Positions 15,814 through 27,246 of a stretch of 64,000 nt of DNA are shown here, in pieces. The stretch comes from Ornithinimicrobium avium (GTDB taxonomy: Bacteria; Actinomycetota; Actinomycetes; Actinomycetales; Dermatophilaceae), in contig NZ_CP031229.1 in the NCBI RefSeq assembly GCF_003351765.1, forward strand, positions 2,356,001-2,420,000, in the 5' to 3' direction. The notes under the pieces are model-generated. The model was not told the DNA's origin. It made no database searches and saw only the letters and a program-made list of their open reading frames with translations. How positions within the stretch are numbered: the stretch's first letter is position 1; each line of letters begins with the position of its first letter. A program made the translations under genes and the position numbers.

Positions 15814-18800
15814 CAGTTCTCCCCTCCTGCCTCGGCGCGGCGCCGGGCGGTCTCGGCGTCGACGGGGTCGGCGTGCTCGTTGGCCGTCTCGGCGGTGCTG
15901 CCGGCCCGGGACTGGTACTCGGCGACGAGCCGGAGCAGCTCCTCGCCGTGCGGCCGACGGCCGGCCCGGATGTCGCAGGTGGCCGCCTTGGACTCCTGGA
16001 TGTGCACGTTCGGGTCGAGCACGATGCCGAGCAGGTCGTTGGCCGAGTCGCCCTCGACGACCGCGTCGCGCCCCACGCCCCAGTGGTAGGGCAGCCCGAT
16101 CTGGTGCACGGTGCGGCCCCGGACCGTCAGCGGCTTCATCCGACCGGTGACCAGCACGCGGGCCTCGATGGCGCTGCGTGCCGAGATGATCGTGGCCCAT
16201 CCGCCGTTCTCCAGGCCGCGCTCGGCGGCCAGCTCCGGGGAGACCTCGCAGAACATCTCCGGCTGCAGCTCGGAGAGGTAGGGCAGCCAGCGGCTCATCC
16301 CGCCTGCCGTGTGGTGCTCGGTGAGCCGGTAGGTGGTGAAGGCGTAGGGGTAGACCTCGCTGCCCGGGTCCTGGCCCGACGGCGCCCACAGGTTGTCCTT
16401 GCGCGGGTAGACCAGGCGGGCCGGGTTGCGCTGCTGGGTGTAGAGCGCGTTGTCGACCGGCGACTCCTGGGCCTCGTAGTGCGTGGGCAGCGGCCCGTCG
16501 ACCATGCCCCGCGGTGCGAAGAGCCAGCCCTTGCCGTCGGCCTGCATGATGAACGGGTCGTCGCCCGCGATCGCCGCCGGGCCGCCCACGTCGGCCGCCG
16601 GCCGGTAGCTCGGGTCGCGGTCGACCGGGAAGTCGGGCACGTCCTTGCCGGTCCACCGCTTGGCGTCGGCGTCCCACCAGACGTACTTCTTGCGCTCGCT
16701 CCACGGCCGGCCCTGCGGGTCGGCGGAGGCGCGGTTGTAGAGCACGCGGCGGTTGAGCGGCCAGGCCCAGGCCCAGCCGCTGGCGACCTCGTCCTGCTCC
16801 TCGCGCGCGGGTCGACCCATGGAGTGGTTGACGCCGCCGGCGAAGACGCCGGTGTAGATCCAGCAGCCGCCGGAGGTCGACCCGTCGTCCTTCATCTGCA
16901 CGAAGGAGTCGAGCACCTGCCCGGCCTGGTCGCCGGTGAGGTGGTAGCCGTTGATCTCGCGCAGCACCGCCTCGGCGTCGACCTCGCCGTGCTCGTCCTG
17001 CGGGTAGTCCCAGGTGAGGTCGAGCAGCGGACGGTCCCGCTCGTCGGTCGAGCCGGCCAGGCGCTGGCGGATCCGTCTGCCCAGCTCGTAGTAGAAGTCC
17101 AGCTCGCTCTGCGCCTGACCCGGCGGTCGGACCGCCTGGTGGCGCCACTGCAGCATCCGCTGGGTCTGGGTGAACGTGCCCGACTTCTCGGCGTAGCTGG
17201 CGCACGGGAAGAAGAACACCTCGGTGTCGATGTCCTCGGTGCGCAGCTCGCCGGTGGCGATCTCCGGGGAGTCCTTCCAGAAGGTGGCGGTCTCGATGAG
17301 CTGCAGGTCCCGCACGACCAGCCACTTCAGCTTGCCCAGCGCCTGGCGCTGCATCTTGGCGTGCGCCGAGCCCACGGCGGGGTTCTGACCGACGACGAAG
17401 TAGCCGTCGACCTCGCCGTCGAGCATCTCCATCACCGTCTGGTAGGTGCCGTGCGCGCCGGTCAGCCGCGGGAGGTAGTCGAAGCAGAAGTCGTTGTCCG
17501 CGGTGGCCGCGTCACCGAACCAGGCCTTCAGCAGGCTCGCTGTGTAGGCCGGCGCCTCGGTCCAGTAGCCCTTCTGCAGCGGGGAGGCGATCGTGGCGAG
17601 GTAGTCCTCGAGGGTGTCCTGCTCCCCGGCCACCGGCATCGGCAGGTAGCCCGGCAGGAGGTTGAACAACGTGGGGATGTCGGTCGAGCCCTGGATGCTG
17701 GCGTGGCCGCGCAGGGCCATGATGCCGCCGCCGGGGCGACCCATGTTGCCCAGCAGCAGCTGCAGGACCGCGGCGGCGCGGATGAACTGGGCGCCCAGGC
17801 TGTGCTGGGTCCAGCCCAGCGCGTAGGCGAAGCAGGTGGTCCGCTCGCGGCCGGAGTTCTCGGTGACCGCGCGAGCCACCTCCTCGAACAGCTCCACGGG
17901 TATGCCGCACAGGTCGCGGACCATCTCTGGCGTGTAGCGCCGGTAGTGCTTCGCCAGGATCTGGAAGACGGTGCGCGGGTCCTGCAGCGTCTCGTCGCGC
18001 ACCACCCTGGCGTGCTCGAGCGCCGCGCCGGCGGCACCGCGCTCGTGCCCGGCCGCGCGGGACTCCTCCTCCCGGTCCGGGCCGCCCCCGTCGCCGGAGG
18101 GCTCCTCGATCCCGTCGCCGGAGCCGGGCCCGTCCTCGCGGGCGGCGTAGGCCCAGGTGGAGGTGTCGTAGGTGCCGGTCGTCGCGTCGTAGCCGGAGAA
18201 GAGCCCGTCCAGGTCCTCGGTGTCGACGAAGTCGTCGCGCACGAGCGTCGCGGCGTTGGTGTAGGCGACGACGTAGTCGTGGAAGTAGAGGTCGTTGCTC
18301 AGCACGTGGTTGATGAGCGCGCCGAGGAGCACGACGTCGCTGCCGGCCCGGATGGGGACGTGGGTGTCAGCGACCGCGGACGTGCGGGTGAAGCGCGGGT
18401 CGATGTGGATGACGCGCGCACCGCGGGCCTTGGCCTCGGTGACCCACTGGAAGCCCACGGGGTGGCACTCGGCCATGTTGGACCCCTGGATGACCACGCA
18501 GTCGGCGTTGGCCATGTCCTGCAGGGCCTGGGTCGCGCCGCCGCGCCCGAACGAGGATCCCAGACTGGGAACCGTGGAGCTGTGTCATATGCGGGCCTGG
18601 TTCTCGATCTGGATCGCCCCGGAAGCCGTGTACAGCTTCTTCATGAGGTAGTTCTCCTCGTTGTCGAGGGTTGCTCCCCCGAGCGAGGCGATACCCATCG
18701 TGCGCCGGACGCGCCGACCACGCTCGTCCACGTCCTGCCAGTGGTTGTCGCGGGCCTGCAGGTAGCGCTCGGCGACCATGTCGATGGCGGTGTCCCGGTC

Positions 18801-19157
18801 GATCGTCTGCCAGTCCGTGGCCCCGGGTGCCCGGTAGAGCACCTCGGTCACCCGGGTGGGGGAGTTGACGAGCTGCTCGCTGGCGGCGCCCTTGGGGCAG
18901 AGCCGCCCACGGCTCACCGGCGAGTCCGGGTCACCCTCGATCTGCACGATCTTCTCGTCCTTGACGAAGATCTTCTGGCCGCAGCCGACGGCGCAGTAGG
19001 CACAGACGCTCTGCACGACCCGGTCGGCGGTCGTGGTCCGTGGCGTGATCTCCCGGGTGCGGCGCGAGGTCACGGACGCGCCGCGGCCCAGCAGGTCCCC
19101 GGTGGCCAGCTGCCGGAGCACGGGCCAGCCGAGGAAGGTCGACTCCTTGCGTGCCAT
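15813..19157 (-). CDS. fdhA: formate dehydrogenase catalytic subunit, selenoprotein (UGA at 18587-18585 read as Sec191)
   Basis: This molybdenum/tungsten bis-MGD oxidoreductase is about 1,114 residues long when the in-frame TGA is read as selenocysteine. The N-terminal [4Fe-4S] ligands are Cys52, Cys55, Cys59 (VCAYCAVGC) and Cys87. The sequence ENQARI-U-HSSTVPSLG places Sec191 exactly where formate dehydrogenases carry the metal-binding Sec or Cys. The downstream frame continues without a gap through the MGD-binding domains to GGEN and is coupled to fdhB. A stem-loop follows the TGA. An Asp/Glu/Gly-rich insert is seen near 18030-18140. It oxidises formate to CO2; all four Sec genes are 3-8 kb away. 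The ATG at 19157 follows GGAGAGGTGG. Confidence 0.95.
18555..18587 (-). promoter_or_regulatory. UGA-Sec codon and bacterial SECIS hairpin of fdhA
   Basis: The TGA occupies 18587-18585. Eleven bases later the minus strand forms GGTTCCCA-GTC-TGGGATCC (18573-18555), with one T-T mismatch and an apical CAGTCTG like the CAGGTCTG apex of E. coli fdhF. Position and shape fit a SelB-recognised SECIS inside the coding sequence. Confidence 0.8.
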
Positions 19158-19301
19158 CGTGCACCCACCTCTCCGAGAACGTCGTGCGTGCCCCACACCG
19201 TACCCCGAGGGGCGGCTCCGGCGCAGGTGCAGATGGGCAGTTTCCGGCCAGTTCGTGGGCACGGTCGTGGACCCGCTCGCCGACCCCTGCGTCGGGCAGC
19301 C

Positions 19302-19740
19302 GTGACCCAGCTGCCGGAGCTGATCGGGGCCACCGACCTCAGCTTCCTCGACTACGGGGCCACGAAGAAGGTCATGTTCGCCACCGGCCGGTTCGGGCTG
19401 AAGTCCTACGACGTCAGCGACCCCGAGAACCCGGTCCTGCTCGACTCCATCGACATGCCGGGCTTCTGGGAGAACGAGGACATGGACGTGGACCCCAGCC
19501 GCAAGCTGGTCTTCCTCTCCCAGGACCCCCGCGCCTTCGGCCAGCCGCAGGACAGCGGCCAGTCCGGCGTCTACATCGTCTCTGCGCGCCACCCCGACAA
19601 GCTGGAGATCCTCAGCGTCGCCGACGTCCCGGCGGGCCCCGGCGGGCCGATGAAGGACCCCGACCAGCCCGAGCCGCAACCCGAAGAAGCCGAAGGTGGG
19701 CTGGACCTCCAGCGGAGCCCGCGGCTGAACGGGGCTGGCC
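19302..19740 (+). pseudogene. remnant of an LVIVD-repeat-like protein
   Basis: The plus frame from the GTG at 19302 reads VTQLPELIGATDLSF, then MFATGRFGLKSYDVSDPENP and LVFLSQDPRAFGQ. It resembles the first propeller repeats of secreted LVIVD-type proteins. There is no signal peptide or upstream start of the expected kind, and after ILSVADVPAGPGG the similarity stops, with a charged low-complexity stretch following. Both ends appear lost, so I call it a decayed fragment occupying most of the 634-base gap between fdhA and the PPOX-fold gene. Family assignment is from memory of the repeat pattern. Confidence 0.5.
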
Positions 19741-19743
19741 TTA

Positions 19744-19764
19744 TACGACATATCGTCGTAGAAT
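19744..19764 (+). promoter_or_regulatory. operator-like inverted repeat with -10 box ahead of the PPOX-fold gene
   Basis: TACGAC (19744-19749) and GTCGTA (19755-19760) are exact complements around ATATC. TAGAAT at 19759-19764 fits a -10 box that overlaps the right arm, so a bound repressor would block it. The gene starts at 19792 after GGAGG. Confidence 0.5.
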
Positions 19765-19791
19765 GGGGGTGCCCAGCAAGGGAGGCTGATC

Positions 19792-20223
19792 ATGGCAACC
19801 TCGACCGCACCGCGCATCCTCACCGAGACGGAGTGCTGGCAGCTCCTGGACCAGGAGGAGTTCGGCCGGATGGCCTACCACCTCGCCGACGAGGTGCACA
19901 TCGCTCCGGTCAACTACGCCACCGACCGCGGTCGCCTCGTCTTCCGCACCGCCGAGGGTTCCAAGCTCCTGGGTGTGGTGATGAACGAGGACGTCGCCTT
20001 CGAGATCGACCGCATCGACGACGGGTCCGATTCCGCGTGGAGCGTCATCGCGCGCGGCCATGCCCGCATCCTCGAGGGTCAGGAGCACCGCGACGCCGAC
20101 AACCTGCGGCTGCGGCCGTGGACCTCCTCGAACAAGCACAACGTCGTCGCGATCGACGTCACGGAGGTCACCGGGCGCCGGTTCCACCTGGCCCGTCCGT
20201 GGCAGCAGATGATCCCCGACTGA
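19792..20223 (+). CDS. pyridoxamine 5'-phosphate oxidase-fold flavin/F420-binding protein
   Basis: This 143-residue split-barrel protein has the segments LLDQEEFGRMAYHLADEV, PVNYATDRGRLVFRTAEGSK and EDVAFEIDRID. These are typical of small actinobacterial PPOX-family proteins that bind FMN, F420 or haem and act as reductases or sensors. It has a clear GGAGG ribosome site and its own promoter with an inverted repeat, suggesting inducible expression. It does not appear to be part of an operon, and a strong hairpin follows immediately. The actual substrate is unknown. Confidence 0.88.
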   Translation: MATSTAPRILTETECWQLLDQEEFGRMAYHLADEVHIAPVNYATDRGRLVFRTAEGSKLLGVVMNEDVAFEIDRIDDGSDSAWSVIARGHARILEGQEHRDADNLRLRPWTSSNKHNVVAIDVTEVTGRRFHLARPWQQMIPD

Positions 20224-20228
20224 GGCCA

Positions 20229-20279
20229 GCACGAGCGACGGCCGGTCGACCCCGCGGGTCGACCGGCCGTCGCTCGTGC
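20229..20279. terminator. two-way terminator hairpin (24-bp perfect stem)
   Basis: The arms 20229-20252 and 20256-20279 are perfectly complementary over 24 bases with a CGC loop; the right arm begins GGGTCGACCGGCCGTCGC. It lies between the convergent PPOX-fold and acs genes. No T-run follows, as is common in high-GC actinobacteria. Confidence 0.85.
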
Positions 20280-20289
20280 CCGGGGCGGG

Positions 20290-22275
<1,986 letters not shown>

Positions 22276-22409
22276 CGTGCCTCCTCGCGTCGTGACGTTC
22301 CCTTCGAGAGTATGCCGTCACGCCCGCACGCGCGGGGTCGGGGACCTGTCGGGCGGTCCGCGCCTGCGACGAGCGGTCGGACGTGCGCGACGAGCGGGCT
22401 GCGACTCCC

Positions 22410-22982
22410 TCAGCCCTGGAAGCTGTCCGCGACCTCCTGCAGGCGCACCCGGTAGTCGGCCCACCACTGCGCGTCCTCGCTGGCCATGTTGCCGTTGTCG
22501 GCGCGCAGCCCGACGGCGCCGTCGAGCTCCTCGCGCAGGATGTCGGCGTGGCCGGCGTGCCGGGCCAGGTCGGTGGTGACGTGGACGAGCACGTCCCCGA
22601 GCGTGGTGTCCGACCTGCGCCCCCACCACGGAACCCGCCCGGGCGCGTCCAGCTCCAGCGCCTCGATCGTGGCGTCGGCGTGCTGCTGGACGCGGGTGTA
22701 GAGGTCGAGCACCTCCTGGGTCGAGACGTCGGCCGGCACCCAGAAGTCGGCGTTGTCCTCGCCCTCCAGGTCGAAGCCGAGGTCGAAGGGGACGGGACGG
22801 CCGAAGACGGAGCCGAAGTAGTCGGCCTCGACCCCCGTGGCGTGCCGGAGCAGGCCCAGCAGGTTGGTGCCGGTGGAGGTCAGCGGGGTGCGCACCGCCC
22901 GCTCGCCGAGGCCCTCCAGCTTCCAGATCAGCGCGTCGCGCTCGGTGCGCAGGTAGCGGTGCAGGGTCGCCTTGAGCTCCAT
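22410..22982 (-). CDS. DinB-family (DUF664-like) four-helix protein
   Basis: This 190-residue DinB/YfiT-like protein starts MELKATLHRYLRTERDALIWKLEGLGE. Three metal-ligand histidines can be suggested: LLRHATGVEADY, VLVHVTTDLARHAGH. Related enzymes are mycothiol- or bacillithiol-dependent transferases. It lies ten bases downstream of the symporter gene on the same strand and may be co-transcribed. The exact thiol substrate is inference. Confidence 0.85.
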   Translation of the reverse strand: MELKATLHRYLRTERDALIWKLEGLGERAVRTPLTSTGTNLLGLLRHATGVEADYFGSVFGRPVPFDLGFDLEGEDNADFWVPADVSTQEVLDLYTRVQQHADATIEALELDAPGRVPWWGRRSDTTLGDVLVHVTTDLARHAGHADILREELDGAVGLRADNGNMASEDAQWWADYRVRLQEVADSFQG

Positions 22983-22992
22983 GCAGACGAGA

Positions 22993-24573
22993 CTAGACGT
23001 GGTCGCGGACGGACCCCGTGCGAGGGACGGGCGACCCGGCCCTGCCCTGCGGGGCGAGCGGGGCGACGGTCACGACCTCCGGCGTGTGCAGCCGGACGAG
23101 GGTCCGCCGGGCGCCGGGAGGTATGCCGTGCGGCGTGGCCAGCGAGACGCCCACCGCCGCCAGCAGCGCCGCCGGGACGGTCCACGCCGCCGGGTGGGCC
23201 AGGAGCGCGTCGGGCCACCCGGTCTGCTGCGCGAGCAGGCCGGTGGCCACCAGCGCGCCGATCGCCAGCACGGCGCCCGTCGTCAGCCCGGCCGCGGCCC
23301 CCTGCACGGACAGCCGCGGCCACCACACCCCGAGCGCGAGCAGCGGGAAGAAGGTCGAGGCGGCGATGACGAACGCCAGGGTGACGAACGCCGCGAGCGG
23401 CACCTGCGGGAAGAACCGGCTCACGGCATACGGGACGAGGACGGCGAGGACCGCGGCGAACCGGAACCCGCTCACCTCGGTGGAGTCGCCCTGCGTGACC
23501 CGCGCGAGGAGGGGGCGCACCAGGTCCTGGTTGAGCACGCCGGTCACCGCGACCGCCAGCCCCGAGGAGGTCGACAGGAAGGCCGCGAACGCGCCGCCGA
23601 CCAGGGCCGCGGTCAGGATGTCCGAGGCCGGGGAGGCGAAGACCTCCGCCGGCAGCCGCAGCACGACGGTGTCGGCCCGGTCGCCGGCGCCGAGGACGGG
23701 CAGGTAGGCCCGGCCGAGCACCCCGTAGACGATCGTGAAGACGTAGAACAGGCCGAGCAGGGCGAGCACCCGCACGGTGGTCCGGCGGGCCGCGGCGCCG
23801 TCCGGGTTGGTGTAGTAGCGCACGACGACGTGCGGCAGGCCGGTCGTGCCCAGCGCGAGCGCGACGATGAGGGAGAAGGTGCGGTAGAGGTGGTGCTCCT
23901 CGGGCGCACGGCCGGTGAAGGGCTGGGTCCAGGCCTCGGCGACGGCCGGTGCGGGACCCTGCGTCGCCCACCAGGCGCCGAGGATCATCCCCGCGGGGAC
24001 GGCCAGCGCGGTGAGCTTGACCCAGTACTGCACCGCCTGGACCAGGGTGATCGAGCGCATCCCGCCCGCCGCCACCGCCAGGATCACGACAACGGCCACG
24101 ACGAGGCTGCCCACCCAGGTCGGGGCGCCGGTGACCAGGCGGAGGGTGAAGTCCGCCCCCTGGAACTGGGGGATGAGGTAGAGCCAGCCGATGAGCACCA
24201 CCAGCAGCGTGCACAGCCGGCGCAGCGGCACCGAGCCGAGCCGGGCCTCGGCGAAGTCCGGCAGCGTGTAGGCCCCCGACCGCCGCATCGGCGCGGCGAC
24301 GAGGATGAGCAGGACGAGGTAGCCGACGGTGTAGCCGATGGGGTACCAGAGCGCGTCGACGCCCTGGTCGTAGATGAAACCGGCCACGCCGAGGAAGGAG
24401 GCGGCCGAGAGGTACTCCCCGCCGATCGCCGCGGCGTTGCGCCCGGCCGACACGGTGCGCCCGGCGACGTAGAAGTCGCTGGTCCGCCGGGACAGCCGCA
24501 GCATGAACAGGCTCAGGCCGAGGGTGACCAGGCAGACGACGGCGACCGCGAGCGCCGACAGCGGACCGGTCAC
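22993..24573 (-). CDS. sodium:solute symporter, acetate/monocarboxylate type (ActP/MctC-like)
   Basis: This 526-residue SSS-family symporter has about thirteen membrane segments. Family marks are SDFYVAGRTVSAGRNAAAIG near residue 30, GEYLSAASFLGVAGFIYDQG and GLPHVVVRYYTNPD. These match cation/acetate or pyruvate symporters. The GTG start overlaps the DUF485 stop (GTGA), the usual pairing of YjcH-like and ActP-like genes. Located downstream of a LytS/LytR pair, it is probably induced by an extracellular carboxylate. Uptake of acetate would feed the acetyl-CoA synthetase encoded nearby. Confidence 0.9.
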   Translation of the reverse strand: MTGPLSALAVAVVCLVTLGLSLFMLRLSRRTSDFYVAGRTVSAGRNAAAIGGEYLSAASFLGVAGFIYDQGVDALWYPIGYTVGYLVLLILVAAPMRRSGAYTLPDFAEARLGSVPLRRLCTLLVVLIGWLYLIPQFQGADFTLRLVTGAPTWVGSLVVAVVVILAVAAGGMRSITLVQAVQYWVKLTALAVPAGMILGAWWATQGPAPAVAEAWTQPFTGRAPEEHHLYRTFSLIVALALGTTGLPHVVVRYYTNPDGAAARRTTVRVLALLGLFYVFTIVYGVLGRAYLPVLGAGDRADTVVLRLPAEVFASPASDILTAALVGGAFAAFLSTSSGLAVAVTGVLNQDLVRPLLARVTQGDSTEVSGFRFAAVLAVLVPYAVSRFFPQVPLAAFVTLAFVIAASTFFPLLALGVWWPRLSVQGAAAGLTTGAVLAIGALVATGLLAQQTGWPDALLAHPAAWTVPAALLAAVGVSLATPHGIPPGARRTLVRLHTPEVVTVAPLAPQGRAGSPVPRTGSVRDHV

Positions 24574-24965
24574 CGCCGCTCCGTCCCCGCCTCGGAGACG
24601 AAGGCGACGAAGCGGCGCTCGGTGCGCTCCGTCTGGCGCGTGTAGAACGCCGCGGCCGCGACGACCGTCGGGTAGATCAGCACGCCGAGCACGAGCCACG
24701 GCAGCGGGAGAGGGCCCACGTGCAGCTGACGGGTGGCCGGGACGAGGGCGAAGATCAGCGGGATGCCGAGCAGGACCGCGGTGATGGTGCTGGCCACGGC
24801 GGCCGTCAGGCGCAGCTGGGCACGCAGCAGCCCCTGGAGGTAGAGCTCGCCCAGCCCGGTCTGCTCGGCCAGCGCGCTGGCGACCGGCCGCCGCAGGGCG
24901 GCGGGGGCGCCGCGCCGGGAGGCCGTCACCCGCACCCGCCGCGCCGGTCCCTCGGGCGCGGTCAC
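24570..24965 (-). CDS. DUF485 membrane protein (YjcH-like)
   Basis: This 131-residue protein has two membrane helices (ASTITAVLLGIPLIFAL and WLVLGVLIYPTVVAAAAFY), a short linker between them and a basic N-terminus. DUF485 proteins are encoded next to acetate symporters and are thought to assist them. It is coupled by GTGA overlaps to the response regulator gene upstream and the symporter gene downstream, so regulator, helper and symporter are one unit. It is slightly longer than typical members because of its N-terminal 35 residues. Confidence 0.85.
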   Translation of the reverse strand: MTAPEGPARRVRVTASRRGAPAALRRPVASALAEQTGLGELYLQGLLRAQLRLTAAVASTITAVLLGIPLIFALVPATRQLHVGPLPLPWLVLGVLIYPTVVAAAAFYTRQTERTERRFVAFVSEAGTERR

Positions 24966-25750
24966 GGCAGGCCGTCGGCACCGTCGGCGAGGACGCGCTC
25001 GCGCACCTCGCGCGCGTGGCGGCGCGCGACCGCCAGCTCGGTGCCGTCCGGCGCGAGCACCAGGCTGACCTTGCCGTGGCCCTGGCGGACCTCTCCGACG
25101 TGCCGCAGCGAGACGAGCGTGGAGCGGTGGATCCGGACGAACCCGGCGTCCGCCCAGCGCTCCTCCAGCGTCGACAGCGGCACCCGGATCAGGTGCGAGC
25201 CGGTCAGGGTGAACAGCCGGGCGTAGTCGCCCTGGGCCTGGACGTAGCGCACGTCCGAGCGGCGCACGAAGCGGGTGACGCCGCCGAGCTCGACCGCGAT
25301 CCGCTCGTCGGCCGGCTCGGCCGGCGCGCTGCCGGCCACCTCCCCCGCACCCGGGGCGACCGGCCCCGGGGAGGCGGCGGGCTTCATACCCTCCACGACG
25401 CGGTCGACCGCCCGCGCGAGGCGCTCGCGGGAGACCGGCTTGAGGAGGTAGTCGGTGGCCTGCACCGCGAAGGCGTCGACGGCGTGCTCCTCGTGGGCGG
25501 TGACGAAGACGACCTGCGGCCGGCGGGCGAAGCGGGCGATGACGCGGGCCAGCTCCATGCCGTCCAGCCCCGGCATCGAGATGTCGGAGAAGACGACGTC
25601 GACCTCCCCGTCCTCCAGCGCGCGCAGGGCGTCGGTGCCGGACCCGGCGGCGACCACGCCGGAGAACCGGCCGTCCTGCTCGAGCAGGTAGGTCAGCTCG
25701 GACAGGGCCGGTGGTTCGTCGTCGACGACGAGGGCACGCATAGGGGACAT
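24962..25750 (-). CDS. LytTR-family response regulator
   Basis: This 262-residue regulator has an N-terminal receiver domain with acidic pocket DDE at 10-12, phospho-acceptor Asp56 (VFSDISMPGLDG) and switch lysine in DYLLKPVSRERL. A Pro/Ala/Gly linker leads to a C-terminal LytTR DNA-binding domain (VRYVQAQGDYARLF, FVRIHRSTLVSL). It should bind direct repeats upstream of target promoters. Two ATG codons compete for the start (25750 or 25741). The histidine kinase gene is 30 bases upstream and the DUF485-symporter pair downstream. Confidence 0.92.
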   Translation of the reverse strand: MSPMRALVVDDEPPALSELTYLLEQDGRFSGVVAAGSGTDALRALEDGEVDVVFSDISMPGLDGMELARVIARFARRPQVVFVTAHEEHAVDAFAVQATDYLLKPVSRERLARAVDRVVEGMKPAASPGPVAPGAGEVAGSAPAEPADERIAVELGGVTRFVRRSDVRYVQAQGDYARLFTLTGSHLIRVPLSTLEERWADAGFVRIHRSTLVSLRHVGEVRQGHGKVSLVLAPDGTELAVARRHAREVRERVLADGADGLP

Positions 25751-25780
25751 CGTAGGGAGCGGCGCAAGGGGTGGGCGGAT

Positions 25781-26992
25781 CTACCCGGGATGGACGCCCG
25801 GTGCGTACTTGGGGACCCGGAAGGTGACCTTGGTCCCCAGGCCCGGGGCCGTCTCCACGACGAGCCCGTGGTCGTCGCCGTAGACGCGCCGCAGGCGGGC
25901 GTCGACGTTGCCCAGGCCGACGGACTCGTTCGTGCCTGCCCCGTCCACCGCGTCCTCCCCGTCGAGGGCGCGGCGCACGTCCTCGGGGTCCGACCCGGCC
26001 CCGTCGTCCTCGACGCTGATCTCGGCCTGGTCGCCCAGGTCGGTGGCGGTGATCGTCACCGTGCCGGTGCCGACCTTGTCGGCCAGTCCGTGGCGGACGG
26101 CGTTCTCGACGAGCGGCTGGACGGCCAGGTAGGGCAGCACGACGGTGAGGACCTCCGGCGCGACGAGCAGGTTGACCTGGAGCCGGTCGCCGAAGCGCGC
26201 CTGCTCGAGCACCAGGTAGCGCTCGATGTTGCGCAGCTCGTCGGCGAGCGTGGTGAAGGCGCCGCCGCGCCGCAGCGCGTAGCGGGTGAAGTCGGCGAAC
26301 TCCAGCAGCAGCTCGCGGGCCCGCTCGGGGTCGGTGCGCACGAAGCTGGCGATCGCGGCCAGGGAGTTGTAGATGAAGTGCGGGCTGATCTGCGCCCGCA
26401 GGCTGCGCAGCTCGGCCTCGACCGCGCGGGTGCGCTCCCGGTCCAGCTCGCCCAGCTCGAGCTGGTCGCTCACCCAGGAGGCCACCTGCTCCAGGGCGCG
26501 GGCCAGCCCCGGGGACGGACGGTCGGAGTATGCGGTGAGGGTCCCGATCACGCGGTCCTCCACCACCAGGGGCGCGACCACGCCGGCGCGCACGTCGCAG
26601 TCGGGCCGGGCGCACGGCAGGTCCCGCCGGCCCAGCACCGCCGTGTCGCCGGACTCCAGCGTCTGGCGGGCGTGCCCGAGGGCCTGGTCGCGGTGGTGCT
26701 CGCCGTGGCCGGTCCAGGTCAGGACCTCCTGGCCGTCGCAGACCGCGAGCGCGGAGCCGCCGAGGACGAGGCGCAGGTGCCGCGCCGCCTTCTCGGCGGT
26801 GTCTGCGGTGAGCCCGGAGCGCAGGTGCCGGCCGGCCTGGAAGCCCGAGCGCAGCGCCTCGTGGGTGAGCTGGTCGGCCTCGGAGAGGAAGCCGTGGGCG
26901 ATCCGGCGCCGGCGCAGCCACAGCACGAGCAGGAGCAGCACGAAGCCCGCTGCCACGACGACGGCCGTGGGCAGGTGGAAGGTGGCGGGCAT
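25781..26992 (-). CDS. LytS-type sensor histidine kinase with one membrane helix and GAF-like domain
   Basis: This 403-residue kinase has a single N-terminal membrane helix (VVVAAGFVLLLLVLWL), a GAF-like region at about 65-165, a His_kinase domain with acceptor His205 (QISPHFIYNSL), and an ATPase domain with N box PLVENAVRHGL and a GLGNVDARL G-box. It lacks the five-helix LytS sensor, so it probably senses an intracellular or flavour-of-GAF signal containing CysX6Cys-like cysteines (LPCARPDC). It is paired with the LytTR regulator and likely controls carboxylate uptake. Confidence 0.9.
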   Translation of the reverse strand: MPATFHLPTAVVVAAGFVLLLLVLWLRRRRIAHGFLSEADQLTHEALRSGFQAGRHLRSGLTADTAEKAARHLRLVLGGSALAVCDGQEVLTWTGHGEHHRDQALGHARQTLESGDTAVLGRRDLPCARPDCDVRAGVVAPLVVEDRVIGTLTAYSDRPSPGLARALEQVASWVSDQLELGELDRERTRAVEAELRSLRAQISPHFIYNSLAAIASFVRTDPERARELLLEFADFTRYALRRGGAFTTLADELRNIERYLVLEQARFGDRLQVNLLVAPEVLTVVLPYLAVQPLVENAVRHGLADKVGTGTVTITATDLGDQAEISVEDDGAGSDPEDVRRALDGEDAVDGAGTNESVGLGNVDARLRRVYGDDHGLVVETAPGLGTKVTFRVPKYAPGVHPG

Positions 26993-27028
26993 GGCGGGAG
27001 CCTACGATGCGCGCCGCCACCGCCCCCT

Positions 27029-27143
27029 GGTTCGAGGTGATGGAGGCCCGGGATAGGGCCGCCGTATACCTCGATCCCGGTCCCCCTTCCCGGTTCGAGG
27101 TAATGGAGGCCCGGGATAGGGCCGCCGTATACCTCGATCCCGG
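27029..27143. repeat. palindromic element pair, copies 1 and 2 (52 bp each)
   Basis: Copies at 27029-27080 and 27092-27143 differ at one position. Each begins GGTTCGAGGT, ends TATACCTCGATCCCGG and has an inner GGCCC...GGGCC stem. They lie 63 bases apart start to start, in the 355-base gap between the LytS gene and the DUF559 gene, which holds no other visible gene. Confidence 0.85.
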
Positions 27144-27246
27144 GGATGGACGCTGCGGTGCAGGGTCGTCCCCTGATGGGGAAGTGGGGACATCGCGCCT
27201 CGACGAGGACCCGGCGCGCCCAGCGTTGGACCGGCTCTCCCCACCC

